Assembly: GCA_944324255.1 (NCBI GenBank)
Contig: CALUVM010000006.1
Location: forward strand, 1 to 64,000
DNA from: Candidatus Gastranaerophilales bacterium
Lineage (GTDB): Bacteria; Cyanobacteriota; Vampirovibrionia; Gastranaerophilales; Gastranaerophilaceae
DNA length: 64,000 nt
Direction: 5' to 3'
Position 1 is the stretch's first letter, and the number at the start of each line of letters is the position of its first letter. The notes beneath the pieces were generated by a model. The model saw nothing but the letters and a program-made list of their open reading frames with translations. It did no database searches and had not been told where the DNA came from. Both the position numbers and the translations under genes were made by a program. Of this stretch, positions 54,400 to 64,000 are shown piece after piece.

Positions 54400-55761
54400 A
54401 TGTTTAACAAAGTTTTAATAGCAAACAGAGGCGAGATTGCAGTCAGGGTAATAAGAGCTTGCAGAGAGCTTGGAATTCCGACTGTTGCGATATATTCACA
54501 GGCAGATGCGACATCCTTGCACGTAAGGCTTGCAACGGACGCTTATTGTATAGGACCTGCTCCGAGTTCTGAGAGCTATTTAAATATTCCTGCGATAATT
54601 TCTGCGGCTTTGATGACCGGAGCTGACGCAATTCACCCCGGTTACGGATTTATGTCAGAAAGAGCCGATTTCGTTGATATTTGTACAAAACACGGGATAA
54701 AGTTCATCGGACCTTCTGCAGAAGCTATGCGCAAAATGGGTGATAAAGCTACTGCTAGAAAGACAATGATAGAAAATGATGTGCCTGTTACTCCGGGTAC
54801 CGGAATTTTGAGTTCTGTAGAAGAGGCAGAAAAATTTGCCCATAAGGCAGGTTATCCTATTATTTTAAAAGCAACAGCAGGCGGCGGCGGAAAGGGTATG
54901 AGAATCGTCCGCAGTGATGATGAACTTGCTGTAAATATGGAATTATGTCAGCAAGAGGCAGAAAAATTCTTCGGTAATCCTGGAGTTTATGCGGAAAAAT
55001 TCCTTGAAAATCCTAGACATATTGAGGTTCAAATATTAGGTGACTCATTCGGAAACGTAATCCACTTGGGCGAAAGAGATTGTTCAATTCAAAGACGTCA
55101 TCAGAAGTTATTGGAGGAAGCTCCTTCTCCTGCGATTGATGCTAAAACCCGTGAAGCAATGGGTGCTGCGGCTGTAAGAGCCGCTAAAGCAATCGGGTAT
55201 GAAGGTGCCGGAACCTGTGAATTTTTGCTTGACCATGACGGAAAATGGTACTTCATGGAAATGAATACAAGAGTTCAGGTTGAGCATTGTGTAACTGAAA
55301 TGATTTCCCAGATAGATATTGTAAGAGAACAGATACTTGTTGCTTCCGGTAAAAAACTCGGGTATGAGCAAAAAGATGTTCTTTTAAGAGGGCATGCTAT
55401 TGAATGTCGTATAAATGCAGAGGATCCAGATAACGGATTTATGCCATGTCCGGGTAAAATTGACGGATACTTTGCGCCTGGAGGTTTCGGAATCAGGGTT
55501 GATTCACATGTTTATCCGGGGTACTCAATTCCGCCGTATTATGATTCTATGATTGGAAAACTTATTTGCTGGGGCGAAAACAGAAACGAAGCCAGAAGAA
55601 GAATGTATCAAGCTTTGAAAGAATATGTTGTTACAGGAATTAAGACAACAATTCCATTCCACCAGCAGATTGTGGAAGACGAAGTCTTTATGAGCGGAAA
55701 TTTTAATACCGGATTTATTGAAGATTACTACAAACGTAAAGGAATAGAACAGGATAAATAA
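54400..55761 (+). CDS. accC: biotin carboxylase AccC
   Basis: ATP-grasp subunit that carboxylates biotin on AccB. The 453 residues show VLIANRGEIAVRVIRACRELG, HPGYGFMSE, KATAGGGGKGMR, ERDCSIQRRHQKLLEE, EMNTRVQVEH and the C-terminal MIGKLI. ATG 54400 follows AAGGGAA; an upstream in-frame start would lie in the hairpin. accA and accD are elsewhere. Confidence 0.97.
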   Translation: MFNKVLIANRGEIAVRVIRACRELGIPTVAIYSQADATSLHVRLATDAYCIGPAPSSESYLNIPAIISAALMTGADAIHPGYGFMSERADFVDICTKHGIKFIGPSAEAMRKMGDKATARKTMIENDVPVTPGTGILSSVEEAEKFAHKAGYPIILKATAGGGGKGMRIVRSDDELAVNMELCQQEAEKFFGNPGVYAEKFLENPRHIEVQILGDSFGNVIHLGERDCSIQRRHQKLLEEAPSPAIDAKTREAMGAAAVRAAKAIGYEGAGTCEFLLDHDGKWYFMEMNTRVQVEHCVTEMISQIDIVREQILVASGKKLGYEQKDVLLRGHAIECRINAEDPDNGFMPCPGKIDGYFAPGGFGIRVDSHVYPGYSIPPYYDSMIGKLICWGENRNEARRRMYQALKEYVVTGIKTTIPFHQQIVEDEVFMSGNFNTGFIEDYYKRKGIEQDK

Positions 55762-55783
55762 TTTTTCAGCCCGGGTTACACAG

Positions 55784-55855
55784 GCGGATGTAATTCAGTG
55801 GTAGAATGCAACCTTCCCAAGGTTGACGTCGCGAGTTCGAGTCTCGTCGTCCGCT
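55784..55855 (+). tRNA. tRNA-Gly (anticodon CCC)
   Basis: Acceptor GCGGATG with CGTCCGC (one G-U), D arm TTCAGTGGTAGAA, anticodon arm CAACC-TTCCCAA-GGTTG giving CCC, T arm GCGAG-TTCGAGT-CTCGT, discriminator T. CCA is not encoded. It is the cognate tRNA of glyS downstream. Confidence 0.94.
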
Positions 55856-55856
55856 A

Positions 55857-55892
55857 ATAAAAAACACCCAACATCGGGTGTTTTTTATTAGC
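55857..55892 (+). terminator. tRNA-Gly terminator
   Basis: AATAAAAAACACCC and GGGTGTTTTTTATT pair around aacatc. Confidence 0.9.
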
Positions 55893-56020
55893 CTGATGAT
55901 AGTGACACGACCCGCCTTGTGCGAGTTGCGTGAGCGAGCTGAGGCTGGAGCAGTTTTGCAATGTGTTGAAAACACAGAAGCAAAATGCGGAATTGCCGTT
56001 AAACGCGAGCGAACAAGACA

Positions 56021-56078
56021 CGAGTCTCGTCGTCCGCTAATAAAAACACTCATCATTAGATGAGTGTTTTTATTAGAT
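56021..56078 (+). repeat. second copy of the tRNA-Gly 3' end plus terminator
   Basis: The 26 bp cgagtctcgtcgtccgct followed by aataaaaa at 55838-55863 recurs exactly at 56021-56046. A second, different hairpin (AAAACACTCAT with ATGAGTGTTTT) follows it. The 157 bp between contain no tRNA body. This looks like an attachment-site-type duplication or a decayed tandem tRNA. Confidence 0.8.
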
Positions 56079-56176
56079 AGATAGTAGGGTAGACTTTAGT
56101 CTACCACTACTACTTTTTTCCCCCGGAACTTTTGTTGTATAATTATTTCAAAGATAGAAAGTGGAGAAATATAAAT

Positions 56177-58168
56177 ATGAGCAAATATTTGTTGGAAGTC
56201 GGTGTTGAAGAATTACCGTATAAATTTATCCCGATGGCGATTTCACAGCTTAAAGAAGGATTTAAAAATTTTTTAGAAACAAACAAAGTTGAATATAATG
56301 ATATAAAAGTTATGGCAACTCCAAGAAGACTGGCAGTTATGATTGACGGGCTTTCTGCTTCCCAGCCGGATGTAGAGAAAGTTGTTAAGGGTCCTATCTC
56401 AACGGTTGCTTATGATGAGAATAAAAATCTGACAAAAGCCGGAGAAGGTTTTGCCAAGAAAAACGGAATTAATCCTGAAGATTTGTATGTAGAAGATAAC
56501 TATCTTTATGCAAAGATTTCCATCAAAGGTAAAAATACAAAAGATTTATTACAGGAAAATGTTCCGGTAATATTTTCAAAACTTCAAGGCCCGCATTTTA
56601 TGAGATGGGGTTCAAACGATGTTAAATTCTCCCGTCCGATAAGATGGGTGCTTTCTATCTTAGACGGAGAAGAAGTTAAAATAAAGATTATTGATAAAGA
56701 ATCTTCAAACCTTACAAACGGTCATAGATTCTCTAAACAAAATATTGTTATAAATAATTCTGACGAATATGTTTCTAAGCTGAAAGATGCTTATGTAATA
56801 GTTAATCAGGATGAAAGAAAAGCAAAAATTTTGGAGCTTACAAAAATTGAAGCGGATAAATTAAATGCCGTAACAAAAATTTCTGATGACTTATTAGAAG
56901 AAGTAACATTTATTTGTGAGTATCCTGTTGCTGTAACCTGTAATTTTGATGAAGAATTTCTTACGATTCCGCAGGAAGTTGCAGTTACTGTTATGGAAAC
57001 TCATCAGAGATACTTTGCTCTTTATACTAAAGAGGGTAAATTAATTAATAAATTTGTTACTATAACCAATTATATAGGAAATGACTTTGAAAACATCAAG
57101 GCAGGAAATTTAAGAGTAATCAAAGCTCGTCTTGACGATGCCGTATTTTTCTTTAAAGAAGATACTAAAAAACCGCTTGAAAGTTATGTTGAAAACTTAA
57201 AGGGCATGACTTTCCAGAAGGGTATGGGTTCTGTTTATGATAAAACTCAGAGGATTATTAAACTTTCTGAAAAAATTTCTTCCGCTCTCGGGGTAAACAA
57301 GCCTTCCGTCAAGAGAACGGCTGAACTTTGCAAAGCTGATTTAGCTACAAATCTTGTTTTTGAATTTACAGAGCTTCAAGGATTTATCGGAGCAGATTAT
57401 GCAAGAGTTTCCGGAGAACCTGCAGAGGTTGCGGAAGGTATAAAAGAACATTACTTCCCGTTGAATGCGGATAGCGAAACCGCTAAAACTATTGAAGGTC
57501 AGGTTGTGGGAATTGCTGATAAAATTGATACAATCTGTGCTGTATTTGCTTCCGGCAGAAAGCCTACCGGCTCTTCTGACCCTTTAGGAGTAAGACGTGC
57601 GGCGCTCGGAATTATTAAGACAATTCTTGAGCATAATTTGAAATTAGATTTATCAGAATTGATTACGGAAAGTCTGGAACTTCTTCCTGTTAAGTCTGAT
57701 TGTAAAAAAGATGTGGAAGAATTCTTCATACAGAGATTAATTATATTCTTAAATAATGATTACAAAAAAACCGTTCTGGAGGCATGCGCAGCTAATAATC
57801 CTTGTAAAGATTTATCCGATTATCTTGAAAGAGTTAAAGCTGTTTCGGAACTTAATGACAGCACTCTGCTTGAGAATGCAAACAGAGTTTTAAGAATTTT
57901 GAAAGATGAAATCAAAACAGAAGTTAATGAAAATCTCTTTAGTTATGATGCTGAAAAGAAATTGTACAATGAGGTTAAGAAAATAAACTATGAAGGGGAT
58001 TACACAAAATATCTTAATAGCTTGATTGAACTAAATCCTGCTGTTACCGGATTCTTTGAAGATGTTCTCGTCATGGACAACGATGAAAAGATTAAAAATA
58101 ACAGACTTGCACTATTGAACGGTTTGAAAAATAAGTATATAATATTAACAGATTTTTCTAAATTGTAA
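56177..58168 (+). CDS. glyS: glycyl-tRNA synthetase beta subunit
   Basis: Beta chain of the bacterial alpha2beta2 enzyme. The 663 residues show the N-terminal LLEVGVEELPYKFIP, TPRRLAVMI, GPHFMRWG, the HD-like centre (TELQGFIGADYAR, KEHYFP), the ADKIDTI helix, DPLGVRRAALGI and a C-terminal anticodon-binding part. ATG 56177 follows GTGGAGAAA. The alpha subunit gene is not in the window. A TATAAT at 56138-56143 is the likely -10. Confidence 0.96.
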   Translation: MSKYLLEVGVEELPYKFIPMAISQLKEGFKNFLETNKVEYNDIKVMATPRRLAVMIDGLSASQPDVEKVVKGPISTVAYDENKNLTKAGEGFAKKNGINPEDLYVEDNYLYAKISIKGKNTKDLLQENVPVIFSKLQGPHFMRWGSNDVKFSRPIRWVLSILDGEEVKIKIIDKESSNLTNGHRFSKQNIVINNSDEYVSKLKDAYVIVNQDERKAKILELTKIEADKLNAVTKISDDLLEEVTFICEYPVAVTCNFDEEFLTIPQEVAVTVMETHQRYFALYTKEGKLINKFVTITNYIGNDFENIKAGNLRVIKARLDDAVFFFKEDTKKPLESYVENLKGMTFQKGMGSVYDKTQRIIKLSEKISSALGVNKPSVKRTAELCKADLATNLVFEFTELQGFIGADYARVSGEPAEVAEGIKEHYFPLNADSETAKTIEGQVVGIADKIDTICAVFASGRKPTGSSDPLGVRRAALGIIKTILEHNLKLDLSELITESLELLPVKSDCKKDVEEFFIQRLIIFLNNDYKKTVLEACAANNPCKDLSDYLERVKAVSELNDSTLLENANRVLRILKDEIKTEVNENLFSYDAEKKLYNEVKKINYEGDYTKYLNSLIELNPAVTGFFEDVLVMDNDEKIKNNRLALLNGLKNKYIILTDFSKL

Positions 58169-58260
58169 AAAATTGTAACAACTTCGTGAAAAAGAGTAAA
58201 TTTTCACCTTGAGGATACTTTAATAGTGTACAAAGTGAAGGAAAGTGAAAAGAGGTCGTT

Positions 58261-58563
58261 ATGTTTAACCCTAAATCATTCATTAAATCTTTGAAGCAAG
58301 CATTAGATCCCAAAGCCAATTTGCTGACATTTTCAAGCGGGCAGCGGGAAGCTAATGAAGCATATATAGAGTCACTGTCCAGTACAGAACTCAAAATCAA
58401 ATCTGACGAACAAAGGCTGGAAGCAATGGTCAGACAACAATTGAAGGAGGAATTCCCGAATATCGAGAAAAGTTCTTCATACGATTTGCTTGTGGATGCA
58501 GTTATTCACAACTATAAATCAAAACAGCTTCAAGCCACCGATGACGCAGAAATTAATAACTAA
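58261..58563 (+). CDS. unrecognised small helical protein
   Basis: A 100-residue hydrophilic protein (MFNPKSFIKSLKQAL ... LKEEFPNIEKSSSYDLLVDAVIHNY) with mostly helical propensity and no membrane segment. AGAGGT lies before the ATG. Its own hairpin (GTGAAAA/TTTTCAC, 58185-58206) precedes it and a terminator follows, so it is probably a separate unit. No family recognised. Confidence 0.75.
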   Translation: MFNPKSFIKSLKQALDPKANLLTFSSGQREANEAYIESLSSTELKIKSDEQRLEAMVRQQLKEEFPNIEKSSSYDLLVDAVIHNYKSKQLQATDDAEINN

Positions 58564-58593
58564 TAATATCGTCATCACAAGAACAAAAAACCT

Positions 58594-58620
58594 GCTGTCC
58601 GGGAATCGGGCGGCTTTTTT
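58594..58620 (+). terminator. terminator after the small helical gene
   Basis: GCTGTCCG and CGGGCGGC pair (two G-T) around GGAAT, followed by TTTTTT. Confidence 0.8.
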
Positions 58621-58633
58621 GTTGTAATTCCAA

Positions 58634-58662
58634 TTGAGAAAGTTATACATACGTGCTATAAT
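58634..58662 (+). promoter_or_regulatory. rubrerythrin promoter
   Basis: TTGAGA (58634-58639), a 17-nt spacer and TATAAT (58657-58662) with an extended TGC just before it. Confidence 0.75.
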
Positions 58663-58710
58663 TAGCAGGTAAATGAGTTTATTATTAGAGTTAAGAGAAA
58701 GGATTTAGTT

Positions 58711-59256
58711 ATGGCAAAATACGTATGTTCTGTATGCGGTTACACAGTTGATGGTGAACCGCCTGAAAAATGTCCTATTTGCGGAGCTGTTAGAGAAGTT
58801 TTTATAAAAATGGAAGATGGTAACAAAAACTATGCTGACGAACACAGAATCGGTGTGGCAAAAGATGTTGACCCTGAGGTTCTCGAAGGCTTAAGAGCAA
58901 ACTTTATGGGTGAATGTACAGAAGTCGGTATGTATATTGCTATGGCAAGACAGGCTGACAGAGAAGGATATCCTGAAATTGCAGAAGCATTCAAAAGATA
59001 TGCATTTGAAGAAGCTGACCATGCTTCAAGATTTGCAGAACTGCTTGGAGAAGTTGTTACAAATTCTACTAAGAAAAACCTTGAGCTCAGGGCAGAAGCT
59101 GAATTTGGTGCTTGTGACGGTAAAATGAAGATTGCTAAACGTGCAAAAGAACTTGGTCTTGATGCTGTTCACGATACAGTTCATGAAATGGCTAAAGACG
59201 AAGCCCGCCACGGACGTGGTTTTGACGGCTTATTAGCAAGATATTTCGGTAACTAA
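58711..59256 (+). CDS. reverse rubrerythrin
   Basis: A 181-residue peroxide- or oxygen-reducing protein. A rubredoxin-like Fe(Cys)4 domain comes first ([10 protein letters not shown] and KCPICGA, residues 3-28), then the four-helix diiron domain ([50 protein letters not shown]). In classical rubrerythrin the order is reversed. AAGGATT precedes the ATG. It fits oxygen defence in an anaerobe, together with ferritin and grcA. Confidence 0.94.
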   Translation: MAKYVCSVCGYTVDGEPPEKCPICGAVREVFIKMEDGNKNYADEHRIGVAKDVDPEVLEGLRANFMGECTEVGMYIAMARQADREGYPEIAEAFKRYAFEEADHASRFAELLGEVVTNSTKKNLELRAEAEFGACDGKMKIAKRAKELGLDAVHDTVHEMAKDEARHGRGFDGLLARYFGN

Positions 59257-59282
59257 GCTATCCTGTAATTTGAATAGAAAAT

Positions 59283-59308
59283 GCGGCGGAAAACATTTGT
59301 TTTCCGCC
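59283..59308 (+). terminator. terminator after rubrerythrin
   Basis: GGCGGAAAACA and TGTTTTCCGCC form a perfect 11-bp stem around TT. Confidence 0.85.
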
Positions 59309-59319
59309 ACTATACTATA

Positions 59320-59351
59320 AATAATCGGGGCGCAAAGCCGCCCCGATTATT
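59320..59351. terminator. terminator before tpiA end
   Basis: AATAATCGGGGCG and CGCCCCGATTATT form a long stem, ending in ATT-rich DNA. It serves tpiA on the minus strand and backs up the rubrerythrin terminator. Confidence 0.88.
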
Positions 59352-59367
59352 ATACAAAAATTTTTAA

Positions 59368-60162
59368 CTATACACTAACTTTCATTGTATTAGCGATAAT
59401 TTCGTTAAAGCTTTCAGCTTTCAAGCTTGCACCGCCGACTAAGGCTCCGTCGATATCAGATTGTGACATTTGTTCTTCAATAGTTGAAGGTTTTACAGAA
59501 CCGCCGTAAAGGATTCTGATTGAATCACCTGCTTTTTCTGAAGAAACTTCTTTAACAACGTTTCTAATCATAGAGATAACTCTGTTAGCTTCAGTGCTGT
59601 CACAAGTTTTACCGGTTCCTATTGCCCAGATTGGTTCGTATGCAATAACTGATTTAGCGATATCTTCTTCTGATAAACCGTTTAAAGCAGCTCTGATTTG
59701 AGTTGCGATATGCTGGTCTGTAACACCTGCTTCTCTTTGTTCAAGAGTTTCGCCGCAGCAGATAATTGGAATCAAGCCGCCTGCTAAAATAGCTTTAGCT
59801 TTTTTATTAATCATTTCGTCTGTTTCTGAGAAATATTGTCTTCTTTCAGAGTGACCGATAATTACATATGAGCATCCTGCATCAGCTAACATTTCAACAG
59901 AAACTTCGCCGGTATAAGCACCTGATTTTTCCCAGTGGCAGTTTTGAGCAGCGATAGAGATTTTGTTTCCGCCGCATCCGCAATCACATTTTACTGTATT
60001 AACAACATGTAATGAAGTAAATACAGGTGCAATAACGATTGTAGGTAATTGAGGTGCTGTAAAATCTTTTGTAAAATCTTTTATTCCTTCAAACAAAGCT
60101 TTTGCTTCATCTTGAAGTAAGTTCATTTTCCAGTTTCCTGCAATAATTGGTTTTCTTGACAT
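59368..60162 (-). CDS. tpiA: triosephosphate isomerase
   Basis: Glycolytic interconversion of DHAP and glyceraldehyde 3-phosphate. The 264 residues carry AGNWKMN (K12), IIGHSERR (catalytic H104), AYEPIWAIGTGK (catalytic Glu), ILYGGSVKP and GALVGGASL. A Cys/Gly insert KCDCGCGG at 58-65 enlarges the loop before AAQNCHWE and makes the protein about 12 residues longer than usual. AGGAGA precedes the ATG. Confidence 0.96.
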   Translation of the reverse strand: MSRKPIIAGNWKMNLLQDEAKALFEGIKDFTKDFTAPQLPTIVIAPVFTSLHVVNTVKCDCGCGGNKISIAAQNCHWEKSGAYTGEVSVEMLADAGCSYVIIGHSERRQYFSETDEMINKKAKAILAGGLIPIICCGETLEQREAGVTDQHIATQIRAALNGLSEEDIAKSVIAYEPIWAIGTGKTCDSTEANRVISMIRNVVKEVSSEKAGDSIRILYGGSVKPSTIEEQMSQSDIDGALVGGASLKAESFNEIIANTMKVSV

Positions 60163-60239
60163 AATTCTTCTCCTTTATTTTAAAGAACTCTCTTTACAGT
60201 TGAATCTTAGAACAAAAACCGGTCAAGGTCAAGTTAGGT

Positions 60240-60276
60240 AAACAAGTGACTGGTGACTGGTGAATAGTGAATAGCG
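60240..60276 (+). repeat. dispersed octamer repeat, copy 10 (short)
   Basis: gtgactggtgactggtgaat and agtgaatag, between the tpiA start and the FkbH-like gene end. Confidence 0.65.
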
Positions 60277-60277
60277 G

Positions 60278-62044
60278 CTAGTTTTTAATCTTTAAACAAT
60301 CTTCTCCAAAGATTCTGTTTGCTTTTTCAATAATTTTTTGTGCAAGATTATAATAAACTTCTCTGGAAAAATGGTTAATACAATCACCGTAATCATTTTC
60401 GGAATGAATTAAATCAGTCAGTTCAATTAAATCAATATTATTATAATTTACCGCAAATTTTCTTACGGCGGAGTTTAGAATCTTATGTCTTTCCGCCATG
60501 TTTTCGTATCCGGACTGGGTCTTTGAACACGGGATTTCGCTTCCGAGAATAAGAATCAAATAGGTTTTAGAATCCAGATTCTCTCTTATATATTTAAGGT
60601 TTTCTAAAACTGTTTCGACAGGAGGATTTCCGCAGAAAACATACTCCTTTTTAAATTGATTCAACATAAGAATATTTAATCTTTTAGCATCCTCCGGCAG
60701 CGGTGCAAGTATTTTTTCCCGGTTGTTTTCATCCGTGATATCACAATCAGCATAACCGAAAAATGCATAGCTTCCGTCAGTTTTATTTTTGTAAATTCCG
60801 CTGTGTGTAACTGTTAGAAGGCTGAGGAATATAAGATTATATTTCTTATCAAAAAATTTCGTTTTGAATTCATCCGAATCAGGAAACGGAAATCTTTTTG
60901 TAAGTTCTGCAAGTTTCTCTTCCGAAAATTTATGCGTTTGTTCAATAAACGCCGTATGAGTGTGTGCCAGAATATAAACCGGTTTTTTGTTCCAGTATGG
61001 AAACTCCGTATCAATATTAATTTCCGTATCTATATAACCAAGAGTTGAATATAAATCGCATGGACCTTTGAATAAAATATTTCTATAATCCTGCTTTTGT
61101 TCTTTTTTCTTAATTTCCAAATCAGGTACAATTTCTATCCAATTAGGAGAATAATTCAGTTCGGACGATACTTCACCTTTTATTTCAAGTTCAGGCTTAT
61201 TTAAGTACGTATAGATAAACTGTTCAATTCCCATATTCATAATTCTGCAAGAAAATAAAAACTGAATAAGTTTCTGTTTCTCTTTTTCCAGAATATAAAA
61301 TCCGCAAATTCCGTAATTTCCATATTTATCCTCAACAATAATATAAGAAGAATCATAGTTTCCGGTGTCATTTAGATATTTTTCCAACTCTTCTTTCGTA
61401 AATCTTGCCTTTGTAAAATTAAGCTGATTTGTTCTTTCGATAAGTTTAAATATTCTGTCAATATGAGTAATACAATCTTTCTTTAAAGCTATTTTAATAT
61501 TGCTGCTTCTCAAAAACTCTTCATTGGAAAGATTTAAAGCCTCTTTTTCTTCAAGCTTACTCTCCAGAACTTTATATTGCTTAAGCCTTGTATATTCAAA
61601 GTCATAATCATTAACCAGATAAAGTTCTTCTATAAGTTTTGGAATCTGAAAAGCTTCTGCTGTCATAATTTTGGGACAATAAAATTTGACCTCGTTAATG
61701 TTGGAAAGATTATCATCAATAAAGATAACGTTTTCTTCCCGAAGGTTCATTTTTTGAATAATTTCTTTAACCCTCCCGCCTTTGGGATTCCAGTTAACAG
61801 ACGGGAAAATAAACAAATCCCAGATATTTTTAAGTCCGTTGTTTATAAAAAAATTTTTCACGATTTTAGAATCGTTTTTGGAGCAAATGGAGTTCATAAT
61901 TCCTTTAAGAGCAAGTTCTTGAACAAATTTTAGAACTTCAGGTTTAAAAGAAACCTCTGTTTCGGAAATATTTCCGTTCCAGAAGGTTTCATCTAAGTCC
62001 CATATTATAAGTTTACATCTTGTGATATCGTAATCTTTTGCCAT
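60278..62044 (-). CDS. FkbH-like HAD phosphatase/acyltransferase-type protein with SGNH-like end
   Basis: A 588-residue protein. Residues 8-125 form a HAD-IIIC domain (LIIWDLDETFWNG, SICSKND, FIDDNLSNINEV). A GNAT-like region at about 165-290 (NQLNFTKARFTKEEL, YGNYGICGFYIL) completes the FkbH layout used to load glyceryl or similar groups on carrier proteins. The C-terminal 230 residues resemble an SGNH-type fold (ILILGSE, GDCINHFSREVY with Asp/His). It starts 3 nt after atpC, an unusual partner. Confidence 0.8.
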   Translation of the reverse strand: MAKDYDITRCKLIIWDLDETFWNGNISETEVSFKPEVLKFVQELALKGIMNSICSKNDSKIVKNFFINNGLKNIWDLFIFPSVNWNPKGGRVKEIIQKMNLREENVIFIDDNLSNINEVKFYCPKIMTAEAFQIPKLIEELYLVNDYDFEYTRLKQYKVLESKLEEKEALNLSNEEFLRSSNIKIALKKDCITHIDRIFKLIERTNQLNFTKARFTKEELEKYLNDTGNYDSSYIIVEDKYGNYGICGFYILEKEKQKLIQFLFSCRIMNMGIEQFIYTYLNKPELEIKGEVSSELNYSPNWIEIVPDLEIKKKEQKQDYRNILFKGPCDLYSTLGYIDTEINIDTEFPYWNKKPVYILAHTHTAFIEQTHKFSEEKLAELTKRFPFPDSDEFKTKFFDKKYNLIFLSLLTVTHSGIYKNKTDGSYAFFGYADCDITDENNREKILAPLPEDAKRLNILMLNQFKKEYVFCGNPPVETVLENLKYIRENLDSKTYLILILGSEIPCSKTQSGYENMAERHKILNSAVRKFAVNYNNIDLIELTDLIHSENDYGDCINHFSREVYYNLAQKIIEKANRIFGEDCLKIKN

Positions 62045-62047
62045 ATA

Positions 62048-62440
62048 CTATTTATTCATAGCAGCTTTGAGCCTTGCCAGAGAACGTGCAAGTGCTGCCT
62101 GCGCTCTTTGAACATCAACCTGTGCGGCATTATCTGCAAGCCTTGCTTCTGCACGGTTTTTAGCCGCATTTGCTCTTGTAACATCAATATCACGTCCGTC
62201 TTCACAAACATCAGTTAAAATGGTAGCGGTATTATCTTTGAACTGTAATATTCCGCCCATTGTTGCAAAATATTTGACTGAAGTTCCGATTTTTGCCTTT
62301 GTAACTCCAATTTCAAGCACGGTAGTTATAGGTATGTGATCCTTTAATATACCTATCTGACCGCTTGTTGTCTGAACTACAATTTCATCAACTTCGCCGT
62401 CAAAAACAACTCTTTCATGTGTTATTATTTTAAGTATCAT
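62048..62440 (-). CDS. atpC: F1F0 ATP synthase epsilon subunit
   Basis: Rotor subunit that couples and regulates F1. The 130 residues have the N-terminal beta-sandwich (LKIITHERVVFDGEVDEIVV, GQIGILKDHIPITTVLEIG, GGILQFKDNTATIL) and a C-terminal helical hairpin rich in Ala/Arg. It follows atpD on the same strand, with one dispersed repeat copy between them; no alpha, gamma or delta gene follows. Confidence 0.95.
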   Translation of the reverse strand: MILKIITHERVVFDGEVDEIVVQTTSGQIGILKDHIPITTVLEIGVTKAKIGTSVKYFATMGGILQFKDNTATILTDVCEDGRDIDVTRANAAKNRAEARLADNAAQVDVQRAQAALARSLARLKAAMNK

Positions 62441-62454
62441 TTTTTATACCTATA

Positions 62455-62524
62455 ATGTTTAGGTGACCTGTGATTTAGACTCTAATATTCTCAGCCACTC
62501 AGTCACTCACTAGTCACTTAATCA

Positions 62525-62527
<3 letters not shown>
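62455..62527 (-). repeat. dispersed octamer repeat, copy 11, inside the atpD-atpC gap
   Basis: Units ctcagtcac, ctagtcac, ttaatcac lie between atpD and atpC, so this copy should be transcribed as part of an operon. Confidence 0.65.
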
Positions 62528-63937
<1,410 letters not shown>

Positions 63938-64000
63938 TTACCTCTTCCTTAATAAGCGGAGCAGATTTGCTGATTTTGTCTTCAGATATCTTCAATATTC

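Noticed and set aside
54443-54631. Antisense frames within accC, gyrB, mnmE, atpD and other long genes
   Set aside because: Shadows of codon bias in strongly supported genes; none has a ribosome site or recognisable domain.

Overview
The window is an A+T-rich, gene-dense stretch of a bacterial chromosome. It most likely comes from a gut, anaerobic, non-photosynthetic relative of the Cyanobacteria (Melainabacteria/Vampirovibrionia, order Gastranaerophilales). This placement is inferred from several signs. There are flagellar and Gram-negative envelope genes. The efp-accB-accC block is arranged as in cyanobacteria. The L34 protein resembles the cyanobacterial form. Oxygen-tolerant anaerobe genes are present: a stand-alone glycyl-radical protein, a reverse rubrerythrin and ferritins. 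No photosynthesis genes are seen.

Layout. 1-4900: flagellar fliF-fliG-fliH-fliI on the minus strand. 5300-8530: an HD hydrolase, a GAF/HD-GYP protein with a damaged active site, and a zinc-metalloprotease-like protein. 8600-12850: an OmpR-type response regulator with its histidine kinase, a frameshifted small membrane gene, lipA and rpmH. 12940-26540: a TPR glycosyltransferase; a run of pxpA-like, yvcK-like, panB, panC, a membrane protein, dapA, secD and secF; a minus-strand group (UPF0173 hydrolase, HxlR regulator, UPF0210); and aroF. 26550-28570: two unrecognised proteins. 28850-33590: tRNA-Leu, a ferritin-like protein, grcA, a Crp/FNR regulator, ferritin, a GNAT-like protein and a short tyrosine recombinase. 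33730-34470: tRNA-Met followed by a 203-bp tandem duplication that carries the tRNA 5' end. 34470-42300: a beta-barrel-like protein, ilvE, a coiled-coil protein, gyrB, an FkbM methyltransferase and a PPP phosphatase. 42800-48420: mnmE and a divergent surface-glycan cluster (two acyltransferases, three glycosyltransferases). 48580-55760: murF, a Cys-rich small protein, hpf, a GT2, an ankyrin-like protein, rdgB, efp, accB and accC. 55780-64000: tRNA-Gly with a duplicated 3' end, glyS, rubrerythrin, tpiA, an FkbH-like protein, atpC and atpD.

Two patterns cut across this layout. First, six proteins with unrelated bodies (HD hydrolase, metalloprotease-like, two unknowns, GNAT-like, ankyrin-like) share a short, hydrophilic N-terminus ending in an F-x-G/A signature such as TFKG, TFQG, AFKG, SFHG or TFNAG. 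They look like separate cargoes carrying one tag, and this is the best candidate here for an undescribed sorting or secretion system. Second, at least eleven intergenic gaps hold a degenerate 7-8 bp tandem repeat (GTGACTAA/GTGAATAG-like), often joined to a C/G-rich palindrome. One copy forms a terminator-like hairpin between accB and accC. All three tRNA genes also have partial tRNA copies nearby, one of them beside the recombinase.
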